The notes: generated from the letters alone by a model not told the origin. Positions 48,937 through 58,758 are shown, counted from the stretch's first letter. The stretch is 64,000 bases of DNA from Dactylosporangium fulvum (GCF_025137375.1 NZ_CP073720.1:1946501-2010500); one strand, 5' to 3'. Translations and numbers: made by a program.

Positions 48937-51900
48937 ATGTCTGAGGTGCCCCGACACACCGGCCCGAGCCGTCCCGGCAGGCCGAACAAGGCCGCCGCGC
49001 GGAGCCAGTCCGGCAGCTCCGGCCATGCCGACGGCCACTCCACCACGTCCGGTCACCCTGGCGGTTCCGGCCATCCCGGTGGCTCTGGCCATCCCGGTGG
49101 TTCCGGCCAGCCGGGCGGTTCCGGTCAGCCCGCCGCGCGCGGCCGGTCCGGACGCGGCCGGTCCGGTGGACGCGGCCAGACCGGCGCACCGGGTCAACCG
49201 GGCGCACTCAGCCAGGCCGACGCAGCCGCCCACTCCCGCACGTTGAGTGAGCTCCGGGCCCGGCTGGCCGGCCTGATGCCGCTGGACCAGCACCGGCTGC
49301 GCCGGCGGATCGACGGGGCGAAGAAGTCCCACCACGTGCAGGCCATCGCCGAGGCGATCCGCGCCGACGTGGAGCGGGCCGAGCAGCGGGTCGCCGCCCG
49401 CCGCGCCGCCGTGCCCGAGGTGAGCTATCCCGAGCAGCTGCCGGTCAGCCAGCGCAAGGACGAGATCCTGGCGGCGATCCGGGACCACCAGGTCGTGATC
49501 GTCGCGGGTGAGACCGGCTCGGGCAAGACGACGCAGCTTCCGAAGATCTGCCTGGAGCTGGGCCGGGGCGTAACGGGACAGATCGGCCATACGCAGCCGC
49601 GCCGGATCGCCGCCCGTACCGTCGCGGAGCGGGTCGCCGAGGAGCTGGGCACCCAACTGGGTGAGACCGTCGGGTTCAAGGTGCGGTTCTCGGACCAGTC
49701 CGGCGACCAGACGATGGTCAAGGTGATGACGGACGGCATCCTGCTTGCCGAGATGCAGCAGGATCGGCTGCTCCACCAGTACGACACCCTGATCATCGAC
49801 GAGGCGCACGAGCGCAGCCTCAACATCGACTTCATCCTCGGGTACCTCAAGCAGCTGCTGCCGCGCCGCCCCGATCTCAAGATCATCATTACCTCGGCGA
49901 CGATCGACCCCGAGCGGTTCTCCCGCCACTTCGGCGACGCCCCGATCGTGGAGGTGTCCGGCCGCACGTATCCGGTGGAGGTCCGGTACCGGCCGATCGA
50001 GGCACCCGACGAGGGTGAGGACGACGTCGACCAGTTCGACGCCATCTGCAACGCCGTCCAGGAGTTGCAGGCCGAGGGGCCGGGCGACGTTCTCGTGTTC
50101 CTCAGCGGCGAGCGGGAGATCCGCGACACCGCCGACGCCCTGGCCCGCCTCGACCTGCCCAACACCGAGATCCTGCCGCTGTTCGCGCGGCTGTCGTTCG
50201 CCGAGCAGCACCGGGTCTTCCAGTCGCACGCCGGGCGCCGGATCGTGCTGGCGACGAACGTGGCGGAGACGTCGCTGACGGTGCCCGGCATCAAGTACGT
50301 GATCGATCCCGGCACGGCGCGGATCTCGCGGTACAGCCACCGCCTGAAGGTGCAGCGGCTGCCGATCGAGCCGATCTCGCAGGCGTCGGCGAACCAGCGG
50401 AAGGGCCGCTGCGGGCGGACCTCCGACGGCATCTGCATCCGCCTCTACAGCGAGGAGGACTTCGAGGCCCGCCCGGAGTTCACCGACCCGGAGATCCTCC
50501 GGACGAACCTGGCCTCCGTCATCCTGCAGATGATCTCGCTGGGCCTCGGCGACCTGGCCGCGTTCCCGTTCATCGACCCGCCGGACCGCCGCAACGTGAC
50601 CGCCGGTGTGCAGCTGCTCGAGGAGCTGGGCGCGCTGGAGAGCGGCGGCGGTGCGGACGGCCGGCGCCTCACCCAGCTGGGCCGGCGGCTGTCGCAGCTG
50701 CCGGTCGACCCGCGGCTGGCCCGGATGGTGCTGGAGGCGGAGCGCAACGGCTGTGTCCGCGAGGTCATGGTCATCACGGCGGCGCTGTCGATCCAGGATC
50801 CGCGCGAGCGCCCGGCGGACAAGCAGGCCCAGGCGCAGCAGCTGCACGCCCGCTTCGCCGACAAGGACTCCGACTTCGTCGGCTACCTGAACCTGTGGAA
50901 CTACCTGCAGGAGAAGCAGAAGGAGCTGTCCAGCAACCAGTTCCGCAAGCTGTGCCGGGCCGAGTTCCTCAACTACCTGCGGGTCCGCGAGTGGCAGGAC
51001 ATCTTCAGCCAGCTGCGCTCGGTGTTGCGGACCATGGACGTGTCGGTGAACGAGGAGCCGGCTTCGCCGTACCAGATCCACGTCTCGCTGCTGTCGGGCC
51101 TGTTGTCGCACGTCGGGCTCAAGGACGCCGAGAAGAACGAGTACCTCGGCGCGCGCGGTGCACGGTTCGCGGTGTTCCCCGGCTCGGCGCTGTTCCGCAA
51201 GACGCCCCGCTGGGTGATGGCCGCGGAGCTGGTGGAGACGACCCGGTTGTGGGCGCGGGTCGCGGCCCGGATCGAGCCGGAGTGGATCGAGCCCCTGGCC
51301 CAGCACCTGGTGAAACGCAACTACAGCGAGCCGCACTGGGAGAAGAAGGCGGCCGCGGTCATGGCGATGGAGAAGGTGACGCTGTACGGCGTGCCGATCG
51401 TCTCCTCGCGGAAGGTCAACTACGGCCGGATCGACCCGGTGCTGTCACGGGAGCTGTTCATCCGGCACGCGCTCGTCGAGGGCGACTGGGAGACCCACCA
51501 CGCGTTCTTCGCCGAGAACCGGCGTCTGCTCGACGAGGTCGAGGAGCTGGAGAACCGGGCCCGCCGCCGGGACATCCTGGTCGACGACGAGACGCTGTTC
51601 GAGTTCTACGACCAGCGGATCGCGCCGGAGGTCGTCTCCGGCCGGCACTTCGACAGCTGGTGGAAGAAGACCCGCCGCGACCAGCCGGACCTGCTGACCT
51701 TCGACCCGGCGATGCTCGTGAACGCGGGCGCGGACGCGGTGCGGCAGGAGCAGTACCCGGACGCGTGGGAGCAGGACGGGCAGCGGTTCCGGTTGACGTA
51801 TCAGTTCGAGCCGGGCACCGACGCGGACGGCGTCACCGTCCATATCGGACTGCCGCTGCTGGCCCGGGTGCGGGACGCCGACTTCAGCTGGCAGGTGCCG

Positions 51901-53103
51901 GGCCTGCGCGAGGAGCTGGTGACGTCGCTCATCAAGTCGCTGCCGAAGGCGCTGCGCCGCAACTTCGTCCCCGCCCCGGACACCGCTCGTGACGCGCTGG
52001 CCGGCATGCCGGTCCGCGAGGGACATCTGCTGGATGAGCTGGAGCGGGAGCTGCGCCGCCTGACCGGCGGGATCACGGTGCCCCGGGAGGCGTGGGACTG
52101 GAGCCGCGTCCCGGAGCACCTGAAGATGACGTTCCGGATCATCGACGACGCCGGTGCCGTGCTCGCGGAGGACAAGAACCTGGAGGAACTGCGGACCAGG
52201 CTGGCGCCGAAGGTGGAGGAGACGGTCGCCGAGGCGGCCGTGGACGTCACCCGCAGCGGCTTGACCTCGTGGGACTTCGGGGAGCTGCCGCAGACGCTCT
52301 CGCGGAAGGTGGCCGGGCACACGCTGACGGTGTATCCGGCACTGGTCGACGAGGGCACCTCGGTCGCGATCAAGGCGTTTGACCTGCCGGCCCGCCGGCA
52401 ACTGGAGATGTGGGCCGGGACCCGCCGCCTGCTGTTGCTGACCCTGCCCCCGGCGGCGAAGTTCGTCCAGGGCCGGCTCTCCAACGAGGCGAAGCTGGCG
52501 CTGAGCCGCAACCCGCACCGCAACGCCGTCGACCTGCTCGACGACTGCGCAGCGTGTGCCGTCGACCAGCTCATGAGCGACGCCGGCGGCCCGGCGTGGG
52601 ACGCGGCAGGGTTCACGGCGCTGCGTGACCGTGTCCGGGCCGATGTGGTCGACCTGACACTCGACGTGGTCGGCAGCGTGCGGAAGATCCTGGCCGCCGC
52701 GTACGACGTGGAGCAGCGTCTTGCCCGCACCAAGAACCCGCTGCTGCTGCCGGCGCTGACCGACATGCGCCAGCAGTTGGCGAAGCTGGTGTACCGCGGG
52801 TTCGCCACCGACACCGGCTGGCAGCGCCTGCCGGACCTGGAGCGCTACCTGCGCGGCATCGAACGGCGCCTCGACAAGGTGCCGACCGACCCGGCCCGCG
52901 ACCGGGACCGGATGCTCACCGTGCAGGAGGTGCAGCGGGAGTACGACGAGCTGGCGGCCAGCATGACGATGTCACCGCAGCTGCGCGAGATCCGCTGGAT
53001 GATCGAGGAACTGCGGGTGGGCCTGTTCGCGCAGGCGCTCGGCACCGCGTTTCCGGTCTCCGACGTGCGCATCTACCGGGCGATGGACGCGCTCTCCGGC
53101 TGA
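48937..53103 (+). CDS. hrpA: ATP-dependent RNA helicase HrpA (DEAH box)
   Basis: 1388 residues, longer than the ~1300 of enteric HrpA because of an N-terminal Gly/His/Pro-rich extension (residues ~25-95). Walker A GETGSGKTTQLPK (191-198), DEAH box at 288-291 (IIDEAHERSLN), SAT motif ITSATID, motif VI QRKGRCGRTSDG; then the HA2/OB region and the long HrpA-specific C-terminal domain (DUF3418). It unwinds or remodels mRNA; in E. coli it rescues stalled ribosomes. The ATG at 48937 is preferred to the in-frame ATG at 48916. The tail overlaps the convergent MFS gene by 31 bp. Confidence 0.96.
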   Translation: MSEVPRHTGPSRPGRPNKAAARSQSGSSGHADGHSTTSGHPGGSGHPGGSGHPGGSGQPGGSGQPAARGRSGRGRSGGRGQTGAPGQPGALSQADAAAHSRTLSELRARLAGLMPLDQHRLRRRIDGAKKSHHVQAIAEAIRADVERAEQRVAARRAAVPEVSYPEQLPVSQRKDEILAAIRDHQVVIVAGETGSGKTTQLPKICLELGRGVTGQIGHTQPRRIAARTVAERVAEELGTQLGETVGFKVRFSDQSGDQTMVKVMTDGILLAEMQQDRLLHQYDTLIIDEAHERSLNIDFILGYLKQLLPRRPDLKIIITSATIDPERFSRHFGDAPIVEVSGRTYPVEVRYRPIEAPDEGEDDVDQFDAICNAVQELQAEGPGDVLVFLSGEREIRDTADALARLDLPNTEILPLFARLSFAEQHRVFQSHAGRRIVLATNVAETSLTVPGIKYVIDPGTARISRYSHRLKVQRLPIEPISQASANQRKGRCGRTSDGICIRLYSEEDFEARPEFTDPEILRTNLASVILQMISLGLGDLAAFPFIDPPDRRNVTAGVQLLEELGALESGGGADGRRLTQLGRRLSQLPVDPRLARMVLEAERNGCVREVMVITAALSIQDPRERPADKQAQAQQLHARFADKDSDFVGYLNLWNYLQEKQKELSSNQFRKLCRAEFLNYLRVREWQDIFSQLRSVLRTMDVSVNEEPASPYQIHVSLLSGLLSHVGLKDAEKNEYLGARGARFAVFPGSALFRKTPRWVMAAELVETTRLWARVAARIEPEWIEPLAQHLVKRNYSEPHWEKKAAAVMAMEKVTLYGVPIVSSRKVNYGRIDPVLSRELFIRHALVEGDWETHHAFFAENRRLLDEVEELENRARRRDILVDDETLFEFYDQRIAPEVVSGRHFDSWWKKTRRDQPDLLTFDPAMLVNAGADAVRQEQYPDAWEQDGQRFRLTYQFEPGTDADGVTVHIGLPLLARVRDADFSWQVPGLREELVTSLIKSLPKALRRNFVPAPDTARDALAGMPVREGHLLDELERELRRLTGGITVPREAWDWSRVPEHLKMTFRIIDDAGAVLAEDKNLEELRTRLAPKVEETVAEAAVDVTRSGLTSWDFGELPQTLSRKVAGHTLTVYPALVDEGTSVAIKAFDLPARRQLEMWAGTRRLLLLTLPPAAKFVQGRLSNEAKLALSRNPHRNAVDLLDDCAACAVDQLMSDAGGPAWDAAGFTALRDRVRADVVDLTLDVVGSVRKILAAAYDVEQRLARTKNPLLLPALTDMRQQLAKLVYRGFATDTGWQRLPDLERYLRGIERRLDKVPTDPARDRDRMLTVQEVQREYDELAASMTMSPQLREIRWMIEELRVGLFAQALGTAFPVSDVRIYRAMDALSG
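49048..49134 (+). repeat. 15-bp in-frame repeats coding Gly/His/Pro/Ser pentapeptides in hrpA
   Basis: Five or so tandem 15-bp units encode GHPGGS/GQPGGS-type repeats at residues ~38-66 of HrpA. Third-position changes between units show they have diverged while keeping the peptide, and the unit length allows in-frame expansion. Confidence 0.75.
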
Positions 53104-54383
53104 CCGTCGTCAAACGTCTCGCCGGAACCGCCGGCGGTGCCGCCGCCGGCGCCGGCCGCCGGGCGCTGCCGGACGACCGGGGCGAGGATCGCGACGACCG
53201 CCGCCAGCCCGGCGAGCGTGAGCAGCGCGTTGCCCATCCCGACCACGTCGGCGAGCGCCCCGATCAGCGGCGGCCCGACCAGGATCGAGCCGTAGCCGAT
53301 GCTCGTCACCAGCGCGATCGACTCCGCCGGCCGGTCCGTCTCGCCGGCCGCGCTCACCGCCGCCGGGAACACCAGGCAGATGCCGGCGCCCCACAGCAGC
53401 GCCCCGGCGTACGTGAGCGGCACCCACGGCGACAGCACCGTCAGGAGCACACCGGCAACGCCGAGGAACCCTCCGATCCGCACCGCAGTCGCCCTTCCCA
53501 GCCAGCCCGCCAGCGGGGTGCCGAGGAACCGCCCGACGGTCATCGCCGTGGCGAAAACGGTGTAGCCCAGCGCCGCGGACGCCTCCGACAGGCCGCGGCC
53601 GGTGTCGAGGTACAGCGCGAGCCAGTCCGCGGCGGCGCCCTCGATGACGCTCGCGCACAGCGTGAGCGCCCCGACGAGCAGCAGCGCCGGATTCGTGGCC
53701 ACCCGCTTCCGGCGCCGTTCGCCAGGCTGTTCACCGGCCTTGAGCCGGCCTGGGCCGCCCTGGTCGCGGTGGTCGGCCCGCTCGTCGACATACCCCAGCA
53801 GCCCGACGTACGTGACCACGGCCGCCCCGACGGCGGCGATCGTGAAGTGCATTCCGATCGGCACGTCGTTGCGGGCGGCGAGCGAGCCCAGCGCGGCACC
53901 GGCGATCGAGCCGAGGCTCCAGCACGCGTGGTAGCGCGGCATCCACTCCCGCCCGGCCCGCCGGTCGACGGCGCTGCCCTGCACGTTCATGGAGACGTCC
54001 CACGACCCGTAGACGAGGCCCAACCCGAAGAGCACCACTCCCAGCTGCACCAGGTTGTCCGCCAGCCCGACACAGCCGAGCACCACGGCGGCGACGAACG
54101 CGGTGATCGCCACCCACGTCCGGCTCCCGACCCGCCGGCAGATGTGGCCGGTGACCGGCATGGACAGCAGCGACCCGATCCCGAGCGCGAGCAGCGCCCG
54201 CCCCAGCTCACCGGCGGTGACGTCGAGCTGCTTGACGATGGCCGGGATGCGGGACACCCAGGTCCCGAGCAGCGTTCCGCTCGCGGTGAACACCAGCGCC
54301 GTGCCCAGTGCGGCGGTCCTGAGCGATCGGTGCTGCTGTGCTGCGTCTTGCCGGGCGGTGGGTTCCTGATCGGGCGGCGCCAT
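53073..54383 (-). CDS. MFS transporter (YbjJ/FucP-like)
   Basis: 436 residues, 12 predicted helices. GTLLGTWVSRIPAIVKQLDV after TM1 and ICRRVGSRTWVAITAF (motif A-like) between TM2 and TM3 fit the YbjJ subgroup, as does GSWDVSMNVQGSAVDRRAGR in TM4-5, a signature of that group. A hydrophilic loop (DERADHRDQGGPGRLKAGEQ) joins the halves. Substrate unknown. ATG at 54383. It converges with hrpA and lies downstream of the anchored surface protein on the same strand (74 bp). Confidence 0.88.
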   Translation of the reverse strand: MAPPDQEPTARQDAAQQHRSLRTAALGTALVFTASGTLLGTWVSRIPAIVKQLDVTAGELGRALLALGIGSLLSMPVTGHICRRVGSRTWVAITAFVAAVVLGCVGLADNLVQLGVVLFGLGLVYGSWDVSMNVQGSAVDRRAGREWMPRYHACWSLGSIAGAALGSLAARNDVPIGMHFTIAAVGAAVVTYVGLLGYVDERADHRDQGGPGRLKAGEQPGERRRKRVATNPALLLVGALTLCASVIEGAAADWLALYLDTGRGLSEASAALGYTVFATAMTVGRFLGTPLAGWLGRATAVRIGGFLGVAGVLLTVLSPWVPLTYAGALLWGAGICLVFPAAVSAAGETDRPAESIALVTSIGYGSILVGPPLIGALADVVGMGNALLTLAGLAAVVAILAPVVRQRPAAGAGGGTAGGSGETFDDGQPESASIAR

Positions 54384-54457
54384 CGCCCCATCCTGCCCGT
54401 AGCCTCCCCACGCGGCTACCCGGTTCACGTTCCGTGGCTGCCGCGACACGGCGGCGC

Positions 54458-55537
54458 TCAGATGTCGTCGGGCCGCCGGAAGATGACCGTCTGGTCGTTG
54501 CCGCCCGGGCCTGCCTGCGGCGGCACCGGCGGCCGGTGCGGTGCCACCGGCGGCACACCCGGAGCCGGTGGCTGGGGCGCCGGGCTGCCGTAGGTCGACC
54601 CACCGGCGGGCGGGCTCGCGAAGACGGTGGTGGCACCGGACTGCGCGCCGAAGCCGGGGTTGTCCTGCACGTGCCGGCCACCGCCATACGTCGAGCCGTA
54701 GGTGGTCGAGCCATACGTGGTCGGCGTCGGCGTCCCGTAGGCCTGCGCCGCGTGCCCCGCGGGTGCCGGCACCGCCGGGTGCATGCCGGTGTCCGACTCC
54801 TCGCGGTCCTTGCGGCGGAAGTAGAAGAGGCTCCCGACGAGGCCCAGGGCCGCCAGGATCGCCACGATGCCGATCCAGAACCCGAAGGACCGGCCGCCGC
54901 TGTCGCTGGTTTTGGTGGTCGGCGGGTCCTCGGCCTGCGGGATCGCGCCGTTGCCCGCCTCCGGCGGTGCGATCACGACGTCCGAGGCCGTGTCCGTCGG
55001 TTCTGCCGACGCCGAGCGCGACGCCCGTCCGGACGGCGACTTGGTCGCCGACGGTCCACCGGCGACCCGCACGGCGAAGGTGTCGTTGCTGTTCCCCGGC
55101 CGCACGGTGACCCGGCCGCTGGCGTTGCCGCCGGACTTGAGCACGATCCGGAACGATCCGCGGACCGTCTTGCCGGCCTTGATCTCGCCGGACGGGTGGC
55201 AGTTGACGGCCCGCCCGCTGCTGATCGCCCCGCACTCCGGCCGCGGATAGTCGGCCGGGTCGAGCTGTGCGTTCGACGGCACGACGAGCGCGATGACAAC
55301 GTCGTCGGCGGCGACGGGCTCCTTGCCGCGGTTGGTGATCTCGTAGCCGATCGAGACCTTGTCGCCGGGCTTGCCCTGCACCTCGCGGCTGGCCTTGATC
55401 TCCAGGCCGGTGGGTGCCGCGAGCGCGGGGGAGGGGCCGGTGATCAACACGAGCCCGCCGGTGGTGGCGGCCATGCCGAGAGCCGCGACGGCAGTCACCG
55501 TCGCGCGCCAGCGCCGCACGTTCCGAACGTTACCCAT
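54458..55537 (-). CDS. Surface-anchored protein with beta domain and disordered cytoplasmic tail
   Basis: 359 residues. Signal peptide (ATVTAVAALGMAATTGGLVL, cleavage near ALAAP), an extracellular DUF11/CARDB-like beta domain (~35-155, DKVSIGYEITNRGKEPVAAD) with one probable disulfide (ECGAI ... NCHPS), a Ser/Thr/Pro linker, one membrane helix (~230-250, GFWIGIVAILAALGLVGSLF) with RRKDRE stop-transfer, and a ~110-residue Pro/Gly/Tyr tail (TYGSTTYGSTYGGG) inside the cell. Function unknown. ATG at 55537 chosen for GGAG upstream and a proper signal peptide. Confidence 0.8.
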   Translation of the reverse strand: MGNVRNVRRWRATVTAVAALGMAATTGGLVLITGPSPALAAPTGLEIKASREVQGKPGDKVSIGYEITNRGKEPVAADDVVIALVVPSNAQLDPADYPRPECGAISSGRAVNCHPSGEIKAGKTVRGSFRIVLKSGGNASGRVTVRPGNSNDTFAVRVAGGPSATKSPSGRASRSASAEPTDTASDVVIAPPEAGNGAIPQAEDPPTTKTSDSGGRSFGFWIGIVAILAALGLVGSLFYFRRKDREESDTGMHPAVPAPAGHAAQAYGTPTPTTYGSTTYGSTYGGGRHVQDNPGFGAQSGATTVFASPPAGGSTYGSPAPQPPAPGVPPVAPHRPPVPPQAGPGGNDQTVIFRRPDDI

Positions 55538-55564
55538 AGCTCCGGCGGAGACTAGCAGCATTCG

Positions 55565-56620
55565 TCAACCCTCGCCCCCGTGCTGTGATCCGGATCCGGA
55601 CTGAGCAGCGGATTCGGGGGATGGTCGTGCCGGGGTCTGGGACAGTCGGAACAGCCACCACATCGACGGTGTCAGGATGGCGGCGCCGACGAGCACCGAC
55701 CACAGCGTGGCGCGCATCACCGTGGGCGTGGCGGCGACGGATCTCACAGTGGTCGACGGCGGGAGCATGTACGGGTATTGCGCCGCCGCCCACCCCCACA
55801 GCACGGCGGCGACGGCGAGCCCGCCGGTGATGCGCACGGCGATGTAGCGGCCGAGCGCGAGCAGTGCGATCGACGCGAGCCCGGCCACGGCGGACGCGAT
55901 GATGAGCGTGGCCGGCAGCGGCCGCCAGATGCGCCCGGCGAGCCAGTCGGCGTCCAGTGCGACCACGACCAGCCCGATCACGGCGAGGACCCCGACGCCG
56001 GCTCCGGCCCGGAGCGCCCGGTGACGCATCGCCGGTACCAGCTCCGGGTCCACCCGTTGTGCGTCGAAGGTGAGGAACACGGCGGCGAGGTAGGCGCACA
56101 CCCCGACGGCGAGGACGCCGGTGGCGACCGAGGTCGGGTTCCACCACGAGGTGAGGAGGGGGCCGCGGCCCTCGCTGAAGGGTGGCACCCGGCCGGACGC
56201 GATGCCGCCGGCGACGGCGCCGAGGAAGAACGGCGTCACCACCGACGAGAACGCGAACAGCGCGCCGAACACCTCCTGGAGACGCAGCGTGACGCTCGTC
56301 TTGCGGAACGCGAACCCGGCGCCGCGTCCGATGATGCCGAGCGCGGCGCCGGTGAGCGGGATGTACATGGTCGAGGCGATAGCTGCGAACACGGACGGGA
56401 ACCCGGTCCACAGCAGCACGATCGTGAAGATGAGCCAGACGTGGTTGGCCTCCCACACCGGCCCGATCGCGTGCTCGATGAGCTTGCGCTGCCGGTAGCC
56501 GGAGCGGGCGCCGCCGGCGAACAGGTCCCAGAACCCGCCGCCGAAGTCGGCGCCGCCGAAGAGCGCGTAGGCGGTGAGGGCGGCGAACAGCACCGCGAGC
56601 AGGATGTCGGCGGCGGTCAT
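55565..56620 (-). CDS. cydB: Cytochrome bd-type quinol oxidase subunit II
   Basis: 351 residues, eight to nine membrane helices. FALFGGADFGGGFWDLF-type N-terminus (YALFGGADFGGGFWDLFAGG here), IGPVWEANHVWLIF with the conserved Glu/Asn/Trp, and YPYMLPPSTTV near the end define CydB. It pairs with CydA to reduce O2 to water with quinol, without pumping protons. It starts one base after the cydA stop. The cydDC assembly transporter, often next to it, is not in the window. Confidence 0.95.
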   Translation of the reverse strand: MTAADILLAVLFAALTAYALFGGADFGGGFWDLFAGGARSGYRQRKLIEHAIGPVWEANHVWLIFTIVLLWTGFPSVFAAIASTMYIPLTGAALGIIGRGAGFAFRKTSVTLRLQEVFGALFAFSSVVTPFFLGAVAGGIASGRVPPFSEGRGPLLTSWWNPTSVATGVLAVGVCAYLAAVFLTFDAQRVDPELVPAMRHRALRAGAGVGVLAVIGLVVVALDADWLAGRIWRPLPATLIIASAVAGLASIALLALGRYIAVRITGGLAVAAVLWGWAAAQYPYMLPPSTTVRSVAATPTVMRATLWSVLVGAAILTPSMWWLFRLSQTPARPSPESAAQSGSGSQHGGEG

Positions 56621-56621
56621 G

Positions 56622-58091
56622 TCACGGCACCGGGAAGGTCTCGACGTCGGACTCCTGCGGTGCGACCGGCACGGGCTTGTCGCGGGCCAGGCGCCGCAGC
56701 ACAAAAACGGTGGCGGCGGTCAGCAGCGCGTAGACGATGAGGATGACGGCGAGCCCGACGCGCAGCCCGGGTGCGGTGTTGACGGCGTCGTGGGTGCGCA
56801 GGATGCCGTAGACGACCCAGGGCTGGCGGCCGACCTCGGTGGTGATCCAACCGGCCTCGAGGGCGAGGACGGCGGCCGGGCCGCAGAGTCCGGCGGCGCA
56901 CAGGAACCAGCGGTTGGTGAGCCACCCGCGGCGCCACTTCCAGATGAACCCGAACAGGATGGCGACGGCGAGCATCGCGAACCCGGCGGCGACCATGAGC
57001 TGGAACGACCAGTGGACGATGTTGACCGGCGGGCGCTGGTCGGGCGGGACGGTGTTGAGGCCGATGATCTCGGCGTCGGGGTTCCAGTGCGCCAGCAGCG
57101 ACAGGGCGTTGGGGATCTCGATCGCGTAGCGCAGCTCGCCGTCGACGGCCACGCCGCCGAGGTGCAGGGGCACGCCGCGCTGGGTCTCGAAGACGCCTTC
57201 CATCGCGGCGAGCTTGATCGGCTGGTAGTCGGCGACGAAGTGGGCGGCCCAGTCGCCGACCACGACCTGGACCGGCGTCAGGACGGCGGCGACGGTGAAC
57301 GGGACGAGGAAGCCCAGGCGGTGGTACCGGTCGGTGCGTCCGCGCAGCATGCCGACCGCGTAGACGGACGCGATGCAGAAGCCGGTGACCATGAACGCGG
57401 CGACCATCATGTGCACCGACTGCGGCGCGGTGGCCGGGTTGAACATGGCGGCCCACGGGTCGACCCCGACGATCCTGCCGTTGACCAGGTCGAAGCCCCG
57501 GGGCTGGTTCATCCAGGCGTTGGCGCTCACGACGAAGAAGGTGCCGGCGACGCCGGCGATGAGGATGGGCACGCCCGACCAGATGTGCACGCGCGGGGGG
57601 AGCCGGTTCCAGCCGTAGAGGTAGATGCCGAGGAAGATCGCCTCGACGAAAAACGCGAATCCCTCGAGGGTGAACGGCAGGCCGATGACCTGGCCGTACG
57701 TCCCCATGAGCCCGGGCCAGAGCAGGCCCATCTCGAAGCTGAGGATGGTGCCGGAGACGGCGCCGACGGCGAACAGCACGCCCATGGCGCGCGCCCACCG
57801 GCGGGCGAGCAGCCGGTAGTTGAGGTCGCCGGTGCGGTGGCCGCGCCACTCCATGAACAGGGTGATGGCGGGCATGGCGACGCCGAAGCTGGCGATGATG
57901 ATGTGCCACCCGAGCGAGAACCCCATCTGGGTCCGTGCGGCGGCGAAGTCCCCGGGCGTCGCGGCCTCGGCGAGGACGCCGGGCCCCGCCAGGAACGACA
58001 GCGGCGGCAGAGCTTCGACAAGGCTTCGGAAAAGCGATCCCGAAAGCAATTCAGAAAGCAATCCCGAAAGGGATGCGGACAGGTGTTCCAC
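56622..58091 (-). CDS. cydA: Cytochrome bd-type quinol oxidase subunit I
   Basis: 489 residues. Core signatures: RTQMGFSLGWHIIIASFGVA (haem-ligating His in GWH), LSFEMGLLWPGLMGTYGQVI, WIGLFVEAIF-like EGFAFFVEAIFLGIYLYGW, AADYQPIKLAAMEG and GWITTEVGRQPWVVYGILRT, the quinol-site motif. The Q loop is short, as in CIO-type oxidases. Unusually, ~45 residues precede the normal start region: they come from a 12-bp-periodic, relatively AT-rich stretch (58020-58085) with codons such as TTG, CTT and GGA that the rest of the gene avoids. No better in-frame start lies downstream, so the extension appears real. Confidence 0.93.
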   Translation of the reverse strand: MEHLSASLSGLLSELLSGSLFRSLVEALPPLSFLAGPGVLAEAATPGDFAAARTQMGFSLGWHIIIASFGVAMPAITLFMEWRGHRTGDLNYRLLARRWARAMGVLFAVGAVSGTILSFEMGLLWPGLMGTYGQVIGLPFTLEGFAFFVEAIFLGIYLYGWNRLPPRVHIWSGVPILIAGVAGTFFVVSANAWMNQPRGFDLVNGRIVGVDPWAAMFNPATAPQSVHMMVAAFMVTGFCIASVYAVGMLRGRTDRYHRLGFLVPFTVAAVLTPVQVVVGDWAAHFVADYQPIKLAAMEGVFETQRGVPLHLGGVAVDGELRYAIEIPNALSLLAHWNPDAEIIGLNTVPPDQRPPVNIVHWSFQLMVAAGFAMLAVAILFGFIWKWRRGWLTNRWFLCAAGLCGPAAVLALEAGWITTEVGRQPWVVYGILRTHDAVNTAPGLRVGLAVILIVYALLTAATVFVLRRLARDKPVPVAPQESDVETFPVP

Positions 58092-58218
58092 GAGGCGCCC
58101 CCCATCGACGGCGTGGTGTGCCTGGCTCCGCTTCTATCCCCGGCCGTGGGGAACATGCCTGACGGTCCGGCGAGATCGGGCCGTTGCCCGTGTTCGGGGC
58201 AATTCCGGCGATCCGGAG

Positions 58219-58758
58219 CTACACCTCCGTGGGTGGTGCCGTGAGGTTGGCCAGGGCCAGCAGCAGCACGATGATCACGAACCCGACGTAGACCAGCCGC
58301 CGCCGGCGGAGATTCTCGTAGGCATGCCACCAGGCGATCGCCGCCTCGCACACCGGCCCGGCGACGAACGCGCTCGACCGGCTCTTGCGTGGGATGACGA
58401 TCGGCGCCAGCCGCACCGCGTTGCTGACGTAGACGCGGCGGGCCGGCGGCTCCTCCCGCCGCTCCGGGGTGACCATGATCTGCAGGTCGTCGTCGCCGGC
58501 GGTCGACTCGTCGAGGAAGAACCGCTCCGAGCGGCGGGCGAACACCCGGCCGAGGAACACGTCGGCGGCATCGGCCTGGCCGAGCCGGGTGCGCTGCAGC
58601 TCCAGCCACGCCCACCGGGTCGCCACGTCGGTGAGAACGTCGACGCAGAGCTGGTCGGCCTCCTCCTCGCCGCCCACGACACGCGTCGCGTCCCGCCGCA
58701 ACGGCTCCAGGTGCCGGGAGACGAATGCGACGTATCCGGCCGGCGGCTCGGAAGTCAT
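58219..58758 (-). CDS. Single-pass membrane protein of unknown function (179 aa)
   Basis: The ATG at 58758 is chosen because AAGGG lies 7 nt upstream; an ATG two codons earlier is too close to it. The N-terminal half (YVAFVSRHLEPLRRDATRVV, GGEEEADQLCVDVLTDVATR) has the rhythm of sigma-factor region 2, but no region 4 follows. A middle region of loops leads to one C-terminal membrane helix (YVGFVIIVLLLALANLTA). It is divergent from the 58874 gene (115 bp), and I recognise no family. Confidence 0.65.
   Translation of the reverse strand: MTSEPPAGYVAFVSRHLEPLRRDATRVVGGEEEADQLCVDVLTDVATRWAWLELQRTRLGQADAADVFLGRVFARRSERFFLDESTAGDDDLQIMVTPERREEPPARRVYVSNAVRLAPIVIPRKSRSSAFVAGPVCEAAIAWWHAYENLRRRRLVYVGFVIIVLLLALANLTAPPTEV

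Noticed and set aside
56574..58244. Plus-strand open frame opposite cydAB
   Set aside because: Antisense to certain CydA/CydB; translation is Asp/Gly/Arg-rich low complexity.
58219..58758. ECF sigma factor
   Set aside because: Only a faint region-2-like rhythm; no region 4, and a C-terminal membrane helix instead.
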